Source of the DNA: an uncultured Rhodospirillaceae bacterium
Lineage (GTDB): Bacteria; Pseudomonadota; Alphaproteobacteria; Rhodospirillales; Magnetospirillaceae
Direction: 5' to 3'
Assembly (NCBI GenBank): GCA_903901915.1
Contig: CAIUSV010000088.1
Coordinates: 1-64,000, forward strand
DNA length: 64,000 nt
The position numbers and the translations under genes were made by a program. Each line of letters starts with the position of its first letter. The stretch's first letter is position 1. Below are positions 1 through 8,269 of this stretch, piece by piece. A model generated the notes under the pieces. That model saw nothing but the letters and a program-made list of their open reading frames with translations. It had not been told where the DNA came from and did no database searches.

Positions 1-138
1 TCAAATGACCGCGCCGATGAACTGCCGCGATGGCTCCATCGCTACAATTGGCATCGGCCCCATGGTAGCCTCAAGGCGCAGACACCAATCAGCCGACTCG
101 GTCTGACCGGGGACAACGTCTTGCGACTCCACAGCTAG
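1..138 (+). mobile_element. IS481-family transposase, C-terminal 45 residues (partial at window start)
   Basis: Frame 1 is open from the first base to a TAG at 136-138. It translates to a tail containing RYNWHRPHGSL followed by TPISRL and ending LRLHS. The YNxxRPH...L...TP pattern is the conserved C-terminus of IS481-type DDE transposases (established family knowledge). The rest of the element lies outside the window, so the DDE catalytic residues cannot be checked and it is unknown whether the copy is intact. The stop lies only 6 bases before the convergent stop of the DUF3422 gene, so the right end of the element must reach into, or stop at, that gene's 3' end. I could not identify a terminal inverted repeat by eye. 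Confidence 0.8.
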
Positions 139-144
139 AGCAAG

Positions 145-1437
145 CTATTCCCCATCCTTGCCGGTCAGGGCGCGGCGCAGGCGGCGCACTCCCAGCCAGA
201 CCGCACCGGCCACCACCGGCAGGCCGACCAGCCCGGCGAGATCGTAATCCACCGGCAGGCCGGCGGCCTTGAGGCCCTTGGCGAGATAGCCGATCAGACC
301 CAACAGATAATAGCTGATCGCCACCACCGACAGCCCCTCCACCGTCTCTTGCAGGCGCAGCTGCAACTCGGCACGGCGGTTCATCGACTTCAGCAGGTCA
401 CGGTTCTTTTCCTCCAGCGCGATATCGACCCGGGTACGCAGCAGATCGCCCGCCCGCGATACCCGCCGGGCCAACAGCAACTGGCGGTCCGACACCGATT
501 CGCAGGTCTTCATGGCCGGCCCCAACCGGCGATCGGTGAACTCGGCGATGGTTTGCAGGCCGGGAATGCGCTCTTCGCGCAATTCGCCTATGCGTTGCTG
601 CACAATGGCGTAATAGGCCTTGGCGGCCGACAGCCGGAAGCTGGTGGCGGCGTCCAGTCGCTCGGCCTCGGCCGCCAGCCGGGTCAGGGTCTCCAGCAGC
701 TCGCGGTCGTTCTGCTTGATGGCGGGATCGGCCAGTTGGGTGACGATGCCACTCAACTCGCCGTCGATGCGTGAAATCTCGGCGGTGGCGGAGCGCGCCA
801 GCGGAAAGGCCAGCAGCGCCATCATGCGATAGGTCTCGATCTCCAGCAGCCGCTGCACCACCCGCCCGGTCTGTCCCGGGGTCAGGGCGATGTCGCGCAG
901 AATGAAGCGGCCGAAACCGTCGGCGTGCAGGCGGAAATCGGTCCATGCCTCGCCGCCGCCCCACAGCACCTTGGCCCCCACCAAGGCGTTGCCGTCGAAC
1001 AATGGGCCGAGATCGTAGGGCAGGGTCTTGGCCACAGCCACATGGACACCGGTCATCAGCTGCCCCGGCAGGGTTTCCAGCCAGTCGGCGGGAACCAGAT
1101 CGAGGGCGCTGCCATGAAACGGCACCTCGAACGGATCGTCGCGCACGAAGGTATAGGTGGAAAATTCGCCGTGCCGCTCCCAGCGCAGGCGGAAACCGCC
1201 GAGGTCACGGATAAAATAATTGGCGCCGGTACCCGGCGGCTCGGCGCCATGGGTAACCAGCAGGCGGCCGAGATGGGCGCGCTCCTCGTCCGGGGTGGCA
1301 TGGACCAGGGCCAGCCGCGACGCCCGCACCGGCGCCTCCAGCGCCTCGTAGGGGCGGGCATGGACCTCGCCGGCCAGGGCGCGGCGCTGCGCGTGCTCGC
1401 GAAAGCCGATAGTCCTCGTTGGCGCGCCGTCGGTCAT
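145..1437 (-). CDS. DUF3422 family membrane-anchored protein
   Basis: A 430-residue protein of the DUF3422 family, found mostly in proteobacteria and without an assigned biochemical role. The N-terminus carries the family signature EVHARPYEAL. The middle is soluble and helical, and the C-terminus has two hydrophobic segments (about residues 355-375 and 390-410) followed by basic residues, suggesting C-terminal membrane anchoring. I start at the ATG at 1435-1437 (MTDGAPTR); the longer reading frame upstream is low-complexity and not family-like. It is divergent from tldD with an 88-bp shared upstream region. The stop lies 6 bp from the end of the IS481 fragment, so the last few residues could have been altered by insertion. 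Confidence 0.85.
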   Translation of the reverse strand: MTDGAPTRTIGFREHAQRRALAGEVHARPYEALEAPVRASRLALVHATPDEERAHLGRLLVTHGAEPPGTGANYFIRDLGGFRLRWERHGEFSTYTFVRDDPFEVPFHGSALDLVPADWLETLPGQLMTGVHVAVAKTLPYDLGPLFDGNALVGAKVLWGGGEAWTDFRLHADGFGRFILRDIALTPGQTGRVVQRLLEIETYRMMALLAFPLARSATAEISRIDGELSGIVTQLADPAIKQNDRELLETLTRLAAEAERLDAATSFRLSAAKAYYAIVQQRIGELREERIPGLQTIAEFTDRRLGPAMKTCESVSDRQLLLARRVSRAGDLLRTRVDIALEEKNRDLLKSMNRRAELQLRLQETVEGLSVVAISYYLLGLIGYLAKGLKAAGLPVDYDLAGLVGLPVVAGAVWLGVRRLRRALTGKDGE

Positions 1438-1525
1438 TGCCCATATATCCCCAATGAGACATGCTTGGACGCCAAGATGTACACCCAGGCCCCCCGGCCT
1501 GGCAATTTTCCCTTCCGGAGGTCCG

Positions 1526-2959
1526 ATGCCCCACGCCGCTTTGGCCCATGAGCTGTTCTTCGTCCGCGCCGGACTCGATCCGGATCCGGTGCGGCGCATC
1601 GTCGCCGACGCCTTGGCCGGGGCGGACGATGGCGAACTGTTCCTGGAATACCGCCAGTCCGAAACGGTGATGCTGGACGACCGCCGGATCAAAAGCGCCA
1701 GCTTCGACACCACCCAGGGCTTCGGCCTGCGCTCGGTGGCGGGCGAGGCCCACGGCTATGCCCACGGCTCGGAACTGAGCGAAGCCGCCATCCGCCGCGC
1801 CGCCGACACCGTCAAGGCGGTGCGTGCCGGCCATTCGGGCGGCTTGGCCCAGGGGCCGGAGCGCGGCGCGCGCCAGCTCTACACCGAGGTCAATCCCCTG
1901 GCTGAAGTGCCGTTCGAGGCCAAGGTCAAACTGCTGGAGGAAATCGACGCCTATGCCAGGGGCCGCGACCCCCGCATCCGTCAGGTGTCGGCGACGCTGT
2001 CGGGCTCGTGGCAGGCGGTGGCGGTGCTGCGGGGCGATGGCGCCCTGGCCTCCGACGTGCGGCCGATGGTACGCCTCAGCGTCAGCGTGGTGCTGGGCGA
2101 CGGCGACCGGATGGAAACCGGCAGCCACGGCCTCGGCGGCCGCATCGCCTTTGGCGGCATCATGGGCCTGGCCGACTGGCACCACTGCGTCGACGAGGCG
2201 TTGCGTCAGGCCGACGTCAATCTGGCTTCGGTCCCCGCCCCCGCCGGCGAGATGACGGTGGTGCTGGGGCCGGGCTGGCCCGGCATCATGCTGCACGAAG
2301 CGGTCGGCCACGGCTTGGAGGGTGACTTCAACCGCAAGGCCACCTCGGCCTTCGCCGGCCGGCTGGGCCAGCGCGTCGCATCGCCAGGCGTCACCGTGGT
2401 GGACGACGGCACCATTCCCGACCGGCGCGGCTCGATCTCGGTCGATGACGAGGGCACGCCCTCGGCGCGCACGATGCTGATCGACGACGGCATTCTGGTC
2501 GGCTATCTGCACGACCGCATGAATGCCCGGCTGATGGGGGTTTCCGCCACCGGCAACGGCCGGCGCCAGTCCTATGCCCACCCCCCCATTCCGCGCATGA
2601 CCAACACCTTCATGCTGGCCGGCGACAAGGACCCGGCCGAGATCGTCGCCTCGGTGTCGAAGGGCATCTATGCCGTCAATTTCGGCGGCGGTCAGGTGGA
2701 CATCACCAGCGGCAAATTCGTGTTCTCGGCCTCGGAGGCCTATCTGATCGAGAACGGCAAGGTCGGCGCCGCGGTCAAGGGCGCCACCCTGATCGGCAAC
2801 GGCCCCGACGCCCTGACCCGCATCAGCATGATCGGCAACGATCTGGCGCTCGATCCCGGCATCGGCACCTGCGGCAAGGACGGCCAGGGCGTCCCGGTCG
2901 GCGTCGGTCAGCCGACGCTGCGCATGGATGGGTTGACGGTAGGGGGTACGGCGGTTTAA
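1526..2959 (+). CDS. tldD: Metalloprotease TldD (PmbA/TldD family, U62)
   Basis: 477 residues, the usual TldD length. The zinc-binding HEAVGH motif lies at about residue 256 and is followed by GLEGDFNRK, the canonical TldD metal site. The C-terminal GQGVPVGVGQP stretch is also typical. TldD works with TldE/PmbA as a heterodimeric protease that degrades unfolded peptides and matures peptides such as microcin B17; no pmbA is seen in this window. The start at 1526 has a clear GGAGG ribosome binding site 6 bases upstream; the upstream in-frame ATG at 1454 has none. The stop codon overlaps the convergent cca stop by sharing the palindrome TTAA. Confidence 0.96.
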   Translation: MPHAALAHELFFVRAGLDPDPVRRIVADALAGADDGELFLEYRQSETVMLDDRRIKSASFDTTQGFGLRSVAGEAHGYAHGSELSEAAIRRAADTVKAVRAGHSGGLAQGPERGARQLYTEVNPLAEVPFEAKVKLLEEIDAYARGRDPRIRQVSATLSGSWQAVAVLRGDGALASDVRPMVRLSVSVVLGDGDRMETGSHGLGGRIAFGGIMGLADWHHCVDEALRQADVNLASVPAPAGEMTVVLGPGWPGIMLHEAVGHGLEGDFNRKATSAFAGRLGQRVASPGVTVVDDGTIPDRRGSISVDDEGTPSARTMLIDDGILVGYLHDRMNARLMGVSATGNGRRQSYAHPPIPRMTNTFMLAGDKDPAEIVASVSKGIYAVNFGGGQVDITSGKFVFSASEAYLIENGKVGAAVKGATLIGNGPDALTRISMIGNDLALDPGIGTCGKDGQGVPVGVGQPTLRMDGLTVGGTAV

Positions 2960-4263
2960 CCCGCCAGCCGCCGCCGCAACTCCGCCAAGCAGTCGTCGCG
3001 GCCGGGGCGGTAGTCGCGCTCCTCCCACCACGACTCCACCTCGGCCAGCAGACGGCCGATCTCCGGTCCATGGGGGACTCCCATGGCCAGCAGGTCGCGC
3101 CCCTTGACCGGCAGCTCCACCGGCCGCCACGCCAGGGCGATATCGAGCAGCCGGCTCCACTCCGCGGTCTCCGCCGCCGATGGCCGGGTAATCTCGGTGC
3201 GCCGTGCCGCCCAGGCCAGCAAGGCCAGATCGCGGAAACAGTCGGCGCCCAGCCGCCGCAAGGTCCGCCGGATGGCGGCATCATCGAGATCGGCGCTCAG
3301 CGTCACCCGTGGCCCGGCCATGGCCACCAGCCGGGCGGTCTGGGCGCCCGACAGCTTCAGCCGCTCGCCCACGGCCTCGGCACCGGCACGGTCGGTCTCC
3401 AGCATGGCGGCGAGGCGGCGGATGGCGTCGGGCCGCACTTCGGCGCGTGCCAATCCCCGCGCCTCCAGCCAGGCCAGCACCCGCAGCCGGCCGAAATCCC
3501 TGGCCTCGGGCAGCAGGTGGGCCAGGATGCCCTGACCTTGCATGATCAGCAGCACCGAGGCGGGATCATCGGCCAGCAGCAGCCGCAGTACCTCGCCCGC
3601 CACCCGCTCGCCCGACAGGGTGGCCAGACGGGGGGCCATTCGGCGACAGGCCGCCAGTGCCCGCGCATCCATGCCGGTACGCCGGCCGTAATGGGCGTGG
3701 AAGCGAAAGAATCGCAGCAGCCGCAGCGCATCCTCCTCGATGCGCTGCTGGGGGTCGCCGACAAAGCGCACCCGTCCGGCGCCCAGGTCGGCAATCCCGT
3801 CGAACGGGTCGTAGATGCGCCCCTCGGGATCGGCCGACAACGCGTTCATGGTGAAATCGCGGCGCGAGGCATCCAGCCGCCAGTCGTCGGTATAGGCGAT
3901 GCGGGCGTGACGACCGAAGGTCTCGACGTCCACCCGCAGCGTGGTGATCTCGTAATGGGCCTTGCCGATCACCGCGGTAACGGTGCCGTGGGCGATGCCG
4001 GTGGGAATGGCGTGAATGCCGGCCTCGTCCAGCAACGCCAGCACCCGCTGCGGCGGATCGGGGGTGGCGATGTCGATATCCTTGATGGGACGCCGCAGAA
4101 TGGCGTCACGCACACAGCCACCGACGAAACGCACCTCGGCGCCGTCGGCGGCCAACGCCCCAAGCACCGCGCGGGTCTCGGACGCGTCCATCCAGTCCTG
4201 CGGTCCCAGCAGCCCGATGGGCTCGCCGGAGCGCAGATGCCACGGCCGCTCCCTACCCGACAT
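2956..4263 (-). CDS. cca: CCA-adding tRNA nucleotidyltransferase / poly(A) polymerase family (class II)
   Basis: 435 residues. The N-terminal class II nucleotidyltransferase core is visible: FVGGCVRDA, then KDIDIATP carrying the DxD metal ligands, then the RRDFTMNAL motif and the RFVGDPQQRIEEDALRLLR region that binds nucleotide. The C-terminal helical part is ordinary for alphaproteobacterial CCA enzymes. It matures tRNA 3' ends. It is last in a minus-strand operon behind the NUDIX gene, overlapping that gene's stop by 11 bases. An alternative ATG at 4281 would add six residues. Class II CCA enzymes and poly(A) polymerases are hard to separate by sequence; the length and context favour CCA addition. 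Confidence 0.93.
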   Translation of the reverse strand: MSGRERPWHLRSGEPIGLLGPQDWMDASETRAVLGALAADGAEVRFVGGCVRDAILRRPIKDIDIATPDPPQRVLALLDEAGIHAIPTGIAHGTVTAVIGKAHYEITTLRVDVETFGRHARIAYTDDWRLDASRRDFTMNALSADPEGRIYDPFDGIADLGAGRVRFVGDPQQRIEEDALRLLRFFRFHAHYGRRTGMDARALAACRRMAPRLATLSGERVAGEVLRLLLADDPASVLLIMQGQGILAHLLPEARDFGRLRVLAWLEARGLARAEVRPDAIRRLAAMLETDRAGAEAVGERLKLSGAQTARLVAMAGPRVTLSADLDDAAIRRTLRRLGADCFRDLALLAWAARRTEITRPSAAETAEWSRLLDIALAWRPVELPVKGRDLLAMGVPHGPEIGRLLAEVESWWEERDYRPGRDDCLAELRRRLAG

Positions 4264-4936
4264 CGCCAGGCGCCAGCACATCGGACAGATTGACCAGGAT
4301 GCCGGCGGTGGCGCCCCAGATCAGCTTGTCGTCCCAGGTCAGCGCCCAGAACGGCCGTTGGCGGCCCCGGACCTCGCGGCTTTGCAGTTGACGATTGCCC
4401 TGGTCGAGCACGAAGGCCAGCGGCACCTCGAACACCTCGGCGACCTCGAACGAATCGGGGTGAAGCTCGAACGGTGGGTCGATCACCCCCACCACCGGCG
4501 ACACCAGGAATCCGGTGCCGGTGACATAATCGTCGAGGCGCCCCAGAACCCGCACCCGCTCGGCGGCCAGCCCCACCTCCTCGGCGGTCTCGCGCAGGGC
4601 GCAAACCACGGAATCGCCACCATCGTCCGGCTCGAGCCGGCCGCCGGGAAAGCTGATCTGTCCGGGATGGTGGGCGAGATGGGCGGTGCGCCGGGTCAGC
4701 ATCACCGTCAGGCCGCCGGGACGCTCCACCAGCGGCACCAGTACCGCCGCCGGGGTCAGTTCGCCCTCGTCGAGAGGATCGCCGGGACGCAAGGCGCCGC
4801 CGCTGACCATGGCCTCCAGCGCCATGTCAGACCGCCCGCGCGGATCGAAACCGGCCGCCAGCCGCAACGCGATGGCATCGCGCGTCAGTCGGACAGGTCG
4901 AGTCTCCCCAAGGGAAAGAATATTCCGCTGCTCCAT
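4253..4936 (-). CDS. NUDIX hydrolase, CoA pyrophosphatase type
   Basis: 227 residues. The NUDIX box is intact: GGRLEPDDGG followed by RETAEEVGL (GX5EX7REUXEEXGU). Immediately before it the segment HHPGQISFPGG matches the UPF0035 signature of CoA diphosphatases (NudL/PCD1 type), so cleavage of CoA or oxidised CoA to phosphopantetheine and 3',5'-ADP is the likely reaction. The start overlaps the end of the DUF1285 gene by 52 bases. No alternative ATG or GTG lies between that stop and the conserved core, so the long overlap seems real. It is middle gene of DUF1285-NUDIX-cca, an arrangement I recall from many alphaproteobacteria. Confidence 0.92.
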   Translation of the reverse strand: MEQRNILSLGETRPVRLTRDAIALRLAAGFDPRGRSDMALEAMVSGGALRPGDPLDEGELTPAAVLVPLVERPGGLTVMLTRRTAHLAHHPGQISFPGGRLEPDDGGDSVVCALRETAEEVGLAAERVRVLGRLDDYVTGTGFLVSPVVGVIDPPFELHPDSFEVAEVFEVPLAFVLDQGNRQLQSREVRGRQRPFWALTWDDKLIWGATAGILVNLSDVLAPGDVG

Positions 4937-5421
4937 AGGCCGTAGACTTTTTCTCCGCCCAGGTCTTCCTCCCAGCCCTGGGCCACCAGTTCATAGTACA
5001 CGGATCGGGTCAGGCGCGCCTCCAATCCGTTGCGGACCAGAACATAGGGCGACGGTTCGCCGCTTCCCTGCGCCTCCTCCACCCGAAGCGGGTGGGCGGG
5101 ACCGACGGTGATCATCTCGTCCATGTTGGTGCGAAAGCTGATCGCCATGTCGCGTCCGGCGCCGGAAACGAACATCTCCACCGCCAGGAAGGGAACGTCC
5201 TCGACCTCGATGCGCCCCATCTCGGCCGGAGTGACCAGCAGGTAGGACCCATCCTCGCCCCGGCGCATCACCGAGGCGAACAGGCAGACCATCTCTTTGC
5301 GGTTGATCGGCGAGCCATGGTAGAACCAACGTCCCTGGCGGTCGATACGGATACCAAGATCGCCGCACTCGTCGAGCGGGTCGCCGTCGCATTCCTGGTC
5401 CAGGGAAGGCGTCATCGCCAA
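4885..5421 (-). CDS. DUF1285 domain-containing protein
   Basis: A 178-residue protein matching the DUF1285 family, small cytosolic proteins of unknown function. Visible family features are DRQGRWFYHGSPINRKEM near the N-terminus and the central EVEDVPFLAVEM. No transmembrane segment or signal peptide. The TTG at 5419-5421 has a GGAG about 7 bases upstream; the ATG two codons later (5413-5415) is the alternative start. First gene of the minus-strand operon with the NUDIX hydrolase and cca, and divergent from the moxR operon with only 30 bases between the starts. Confidence 0.88.
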   Translation of the reverse strand: MAMTPSLDQECDGDPLDECGDLGIRIDRQGRWFYHGSPINRKEMVCLFASVMRRGEDGSYLLVTPAEMGRIEVEDVPFLAVEMFVSGAGRDMAISFRTNMDEMITVGPAHPLRVEEAQGSGEPSPYVLVRNGLEARLTRSVYYELVAQGWEEDLGGEKVYGLWSSGIFFPLGRLDLSD

Positions 5422-5451
5422 TCATTCTCTCCGCCGCTTGAGGTGCCTGAC

Positions 5452-6462
5452 ATGAACGCCCCCGCCTCCCCCCTCCCTCTCGACGCGCCAGCCTCCCTGG
5501 CGGCGATCGAGACCCTCGAAACCCGCGTCGCCGAAGCCCGCGCCGAAATCGGCCGCGTCATCTTCGGCCAGACCCGCGTGATCGACGAAAGCCTTATCAC
5601 GCTGCTGGCGGGGGGGCACACCCTGCTGATCGGCCTACCCGGTTTGGCCAAGACCCGCTTGGTGCAGACCCTGGGGACGGTTCTCGGCCTCGACGACAAA
5701 CGGGTCCAGTTCACCCCCGACCTGATGCCTGCAGATATATTGGGATCGGAAGTGCTGGAGGAAAGCCCCGGCGGCACCAGGGACTTCCGATTCATCAGGG
5801 GGCCGGTGTTCTGTCAGTTGCTGATGGCCGACGAAATCAACCGCGCCAGCCCGCGAACCCAGTCGGCACTGCTTCAGGCCATGCAGGAGCACCGCGTCGA
5901 TATCGCCGGAATCTCCCACCCGCTGCCGGCGCCGTTCCATGTTCTGGCCACCCAGAACCCGCTGGAGCAGGAGGGGACCTACCCCCTGCCCGAGGCACAG
6001 CTCGACCGCTTCCTGATGCAAATCGACGTCGGCTATCCCGACCGCGACGCCGAACGGCGCATGCTGATCGCGACCACCGGCGCCGAGCAGGACCGCCCCG
6101 CCAAGGTGATGAGCGCCGACGAGCTGGTGGCGGCACAGAGGCTGGTGCGCCGCGTGCCGGTAGGCGAGGCGGTGGTCGAGGCCATCCTTACCCTGGTGCG
6201 GTCGGGCCGGCCCGAGGAGTCGCCGCTCGATCTAGTCCGCCGCGCCGTCGCCTGGGGACCCGGCCCCCGCGCCGCCCAGGCATTGATGCTGGCGGTGCGC
6301 GCCCGAGCGCTGATCGAAGGCCGCCTCAGCCCCTCGATCGACGACATCGTCGCCCTGGCCGGACCGGTGCTGCGCCATCGCATGGCCCTGGGCTTCGCCG
6401 CCCGTGCCGATGGCGTGACCATCGCCGAGGTAATCGACGCCCTGCTGGAAACCATCGCCTAG
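5452..6462 (+). CDS. MoxR-family AAA+ ATPase
   Basis: 336 residues. Walker A is GLPGLAKT (about residue 64), Walker B LLMADEINRA (about 124), followed by the ATQNPLEQEGTYPLPEAQLDRF stretch typical of the MoxR subfamily. MoxR ATPases act as chaperones, commonly on proteins containing VWA domains. The start is the ATG at 5452; upstream in-frame sequence is the antisense of DUF1285 and is not conserved. First gene of an operon of five genes running to 13043 that includes DUF58 and BatA-like proteins, its usual partners. Confidence 0.96.
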   Translation: MNAPASPLPLDAPASLAAIETLETRVAEARAEIGRVIFGQTRVIDESLITLLAGGHTLLIGLPGLAKTRLVQTLGTVLGLDDKRVQFTPDLMPADILGSEVLEESPGGTRDFRFIRGPVFCQLLMADEINRASPRTQSALLQAMQEHRVDIAGISHPLPAPFHVLATQNPLEQEGTYPLPEAQLDRFLMQIDVGYPDRDAERRMLIATTGAEQDRPAKVMSADELVAAQRLVRRVPVGEAVVEAILTLVRSGRPEESPLDLVRRAVAWGPGPRAAQALMLAVRARALIEGRLSPSIDDIVALAGPVLRHRMALGFAARADGVTIAEVIDALLETIA

Positions 6463-6480
6463 CGAAGGAGGGACGGAAAG

Positions 6481-7275
6481 ATGAAGCTGCCGCGTTTCCT
6501 TGTGCTGACGGTGCTGACCGCGGTGATGCTGGCCGGCGGACAGGCACGGGCGCTGGACCCCGCCACCACCGGCGTGGTGCTGCTGCACGGCAAATGGGGC
6601 GATCCGTCGGGGGTACGCCCCATCGGCGCCGCGCTCGAAGCCGCCGGCTATACCGTGGAACGCCCGGCGATGCCGTGGGCCGGTTATCGCAGCTATGACA
6701 AAGGCTATGAAGGCGCCATGGAGGAGGTGGCCCAGGCGGTCGCCCGGTTGCGGGCGAAGGGCCTGGCCCGGGTGGTGGTGGGCGGCCACAGCCTGGGGGC
6801 CAACGGCGCGCTGCATTTCGCCACCCTGGACCCCACCCTGGCCGCCATCATCCTGGTGGCTCCGGCCCATTCCCCCGAAGGCCGCGCGGCCTCCGAGGCG
6901 GCGGCGGGCAGCCTGCAAAAGGCCCGCGAGATGATTGCCGCCGGCGAAGGCAACGACCGCGCCTCCTTCGTCGACATCAATACCGGAGGCCGCAGCCGCA
7001 ACCAGAATATTCCGGCCAACATCTATCTGTCCTATTACGACCCCGAAGGCCCCGCCGCCATGTCGCTGTCGGCGGCCGGCCTCAAGGCTGGCCGGGTGCT
7101 GTGGCTGGCGCCCTCGGAAGACCCCACCACCCGGGGATTCGCCGCGTTGGTTGCCCCCCGCTTTCCGCCGACGGTCAAACTCGACCGCGTCGATGTCACC
7201 GCCGACCACCTGGGCGCCCCCCAGGCGTCGGCCGCCGCCATCGTCGAATGGCTGAACGCCCTGCCGACCCCATAG
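6481..7275 (+). CDS. Secreted alpha/beta hydrolase
   Basis: 264 residues with a signal peptide (hydrophobic residues 6-20, likely cleavage after QARA at about residue 24). The mature part opens with TGVVLLHGKWG, the oxyanion-side HG motif of alpha/beta hydrolases, and has the nucleophile elbow GGHSLGANG (Ser at about 103). A histidine in TADHLGAP near the C-terminus (about 242) is a plausible catalytic His. Substrate unknown. It lies 18 bp after moxR and 8 bp before DUF58. I do not know this gene as a standard member of the MoxR/DUF58 operon, so its presence there is notable. RBS GAAGGAGGGA precedes the ATG. Confidence 0.88.
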   Translation: MKLPRFLVLTVLTAVMLAGGQARALDPATTGVVLLHGKWGDPSGVRPIGAALEAAGYTVERPAMPWAGYRSYDKGYEGAMEEVAQAVARLRAKGLARVVVGGHSLGANGALHFATLDPTLAAIILVAPAHSPEGRAASEAAAGSLQKAREMIAAGEGNDRASFVDINTGGRSRNQNIPANIYLSYYDPEGPAAMSLSAAGLKAGRVLWLAPSEDPTTRGFAALVAPRFPPTVKLDRVDVTADHLGAPQASAAAIVEWLNALPTP

Positions 7276-7283
7276 AGAAGGCC

Positions 7284-8141
7284 ATGCCCCCCGCCCCCCG
7301 ACACCACGCGGAAGAATTGGCCGCCCGGCTGCCGCCGCTGCTGGTGGCGGCGGCAAGGGTCGCCGCCACCGTAGCCGGCGGGATTCATGGCCGCCGCCGC
7401 ACCGGACCGGGCGAAACCTTCTGGCAATACCGCCGCTCGCAGCCGGGCGATGCCGCCGCCGCCATCGACTGGCGGCGCTCGGGGCGCTCCGACCATCTGT
7501 TCGTCCGCGAAACCGAATGGGCGGCGGCTCAGACGGTTTGGCTGTGGCGGGACCGCTCGCCATCCATGGACTGGCGCTCGGCCCCCGACCTGCCGACCAA
7601 GCGTCACCGCGCCGAGCTGCTGATCCTGGCGATGGCGGCGCTGTTGCTGAAGGGCGGCGAACGGGTGGCGCTGCTGTCGGGCGGATTGGCCCCAACCGCC
7701 GGAAACGGGGCGCTGGCGCGGCTGGCGGCGGCGCTGGATCGCGAGAGTGACGGCGGCATCGTGGTCACGCCCCCCCGCCATGCCCCCCTGGTATTGGCCG
7801 GCGATCTGCTGGCACCACTGGACCAGACCGAAGAGATGATCGCCCGATTGGCGGCCGGTGGTGCCATCGGCCATCTGGTGCAGGTGCTGGACCCGGCGGA
7901 GGAGACCCTGCCCTACCGGGGCCATGTCCGCTTCGAGGGACTGGAGGACGACGGCACGAAGCTGGCGCGCCGCGCCGAGGACCTGCGGGCGCCCTACGCC
8001 GCCCGGCTGGCCCACCACCGCGACGGCCTTGCCGCCATCGCCCGCGACCACGGCTGGAGCTTCGCGCTGCACCGCACCGACCAGCCGCCGCAACACGCCC
8101 TGCTGGCGCTGCACGCCCTGCTGTCGGAGCGGACGACATGA
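7284..8141 (+). CDS. DUF58 domain-containing protein (VWA-associated)
   Basis: 285 residues. The DUF58 signature is clear: the GRRRTGPGETFWQYR block with IDWRRSGRSDHLFVRETEW following. DUF58 proteins are encoded next to MoxR ATPases and carry a degenerate VWA-like fold; they are thought to act in envelope or stress functions. The start is the ATG at 7284, eight bases after the hydrolase stop; the longer frame upstream is antisense-like. The TGA at 8139-8141 overlaps an ATG (8138-8140) that now opens the repeat mini-ORF rather than the next gene. Confidence 0.93.
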   Translation: MPPAPRHHAEELAARLPPLLVAAARVAATVAGGIHGRRRTGPGETFWQYRRSQPGDAAAAIDWRRSGRSDHLFVRETEWAAAQTVWLWRDRSPSMDWRSAPDLPTKRHRAELLILAMAALLLKGGERVALLSGGLAPTAGNGALARLAAALDRESDGGIVVTPPRHAPLVLAGDLLAPLDQTEEMIARLAAGGAIGHLVQVLDPAEETLPYRGHVRFEGLEDDGTKLARRAEDLRAPYAARLAHHRDGLAAIARDHGWSFALHRTDQPPQHALLALHALLSERTT

Positions 8142-8269
8142 GCGACCACAGGGAGCGCGGGCGCGTTGAGCGCCCCGGAGCGCAGCGGAGGAGCCCAGGG
8201 AGCGGAGCGACCGCCCGGCGCCTGAGGGCGGAACCAACCAGCGACCACAGGGAGCGCGGCGGACCATGA
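8138..8269 (+). repeat. Palindromic interspersed repeat forming a 43-codon bridging mini-ORF
   Basis: Between DUF58 and the BatA-like gene lies a copy of a repeat also present at 21997-22104 and, tandemly, at 28101-28320. A 20-bp perfect direct repeat (8141-8160 and 8240-8259) flanks 79 bp of unique repeat sequence. The core contains a hairpin with arms GGGCGC at 8159-8164 and GCGCCC at 8170-8175. An ATG overlapping the DUF58 stop opens a stop-free frame of 43 codons that terminates at TGA 8267-8269, overlapping the ATG of the next gene. The peptide includes RGRVERPGAQRRSP and ARRLRA, also encoded by the 22-kb copy. CATGAGC occurs at both ends (8137-8143, 8265-8271), consistent with insertion into an ancestral ATGA overlap. 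Whether the peptide matters is unknown. Confidence 0.85.

Noticed and set aside
4016-4945. 309-codon plus-strand frame opposite cca and the NUDIX gene
   Set aside because: Antisense shadow with no domains; both minus-strand genes carry intact motifs.
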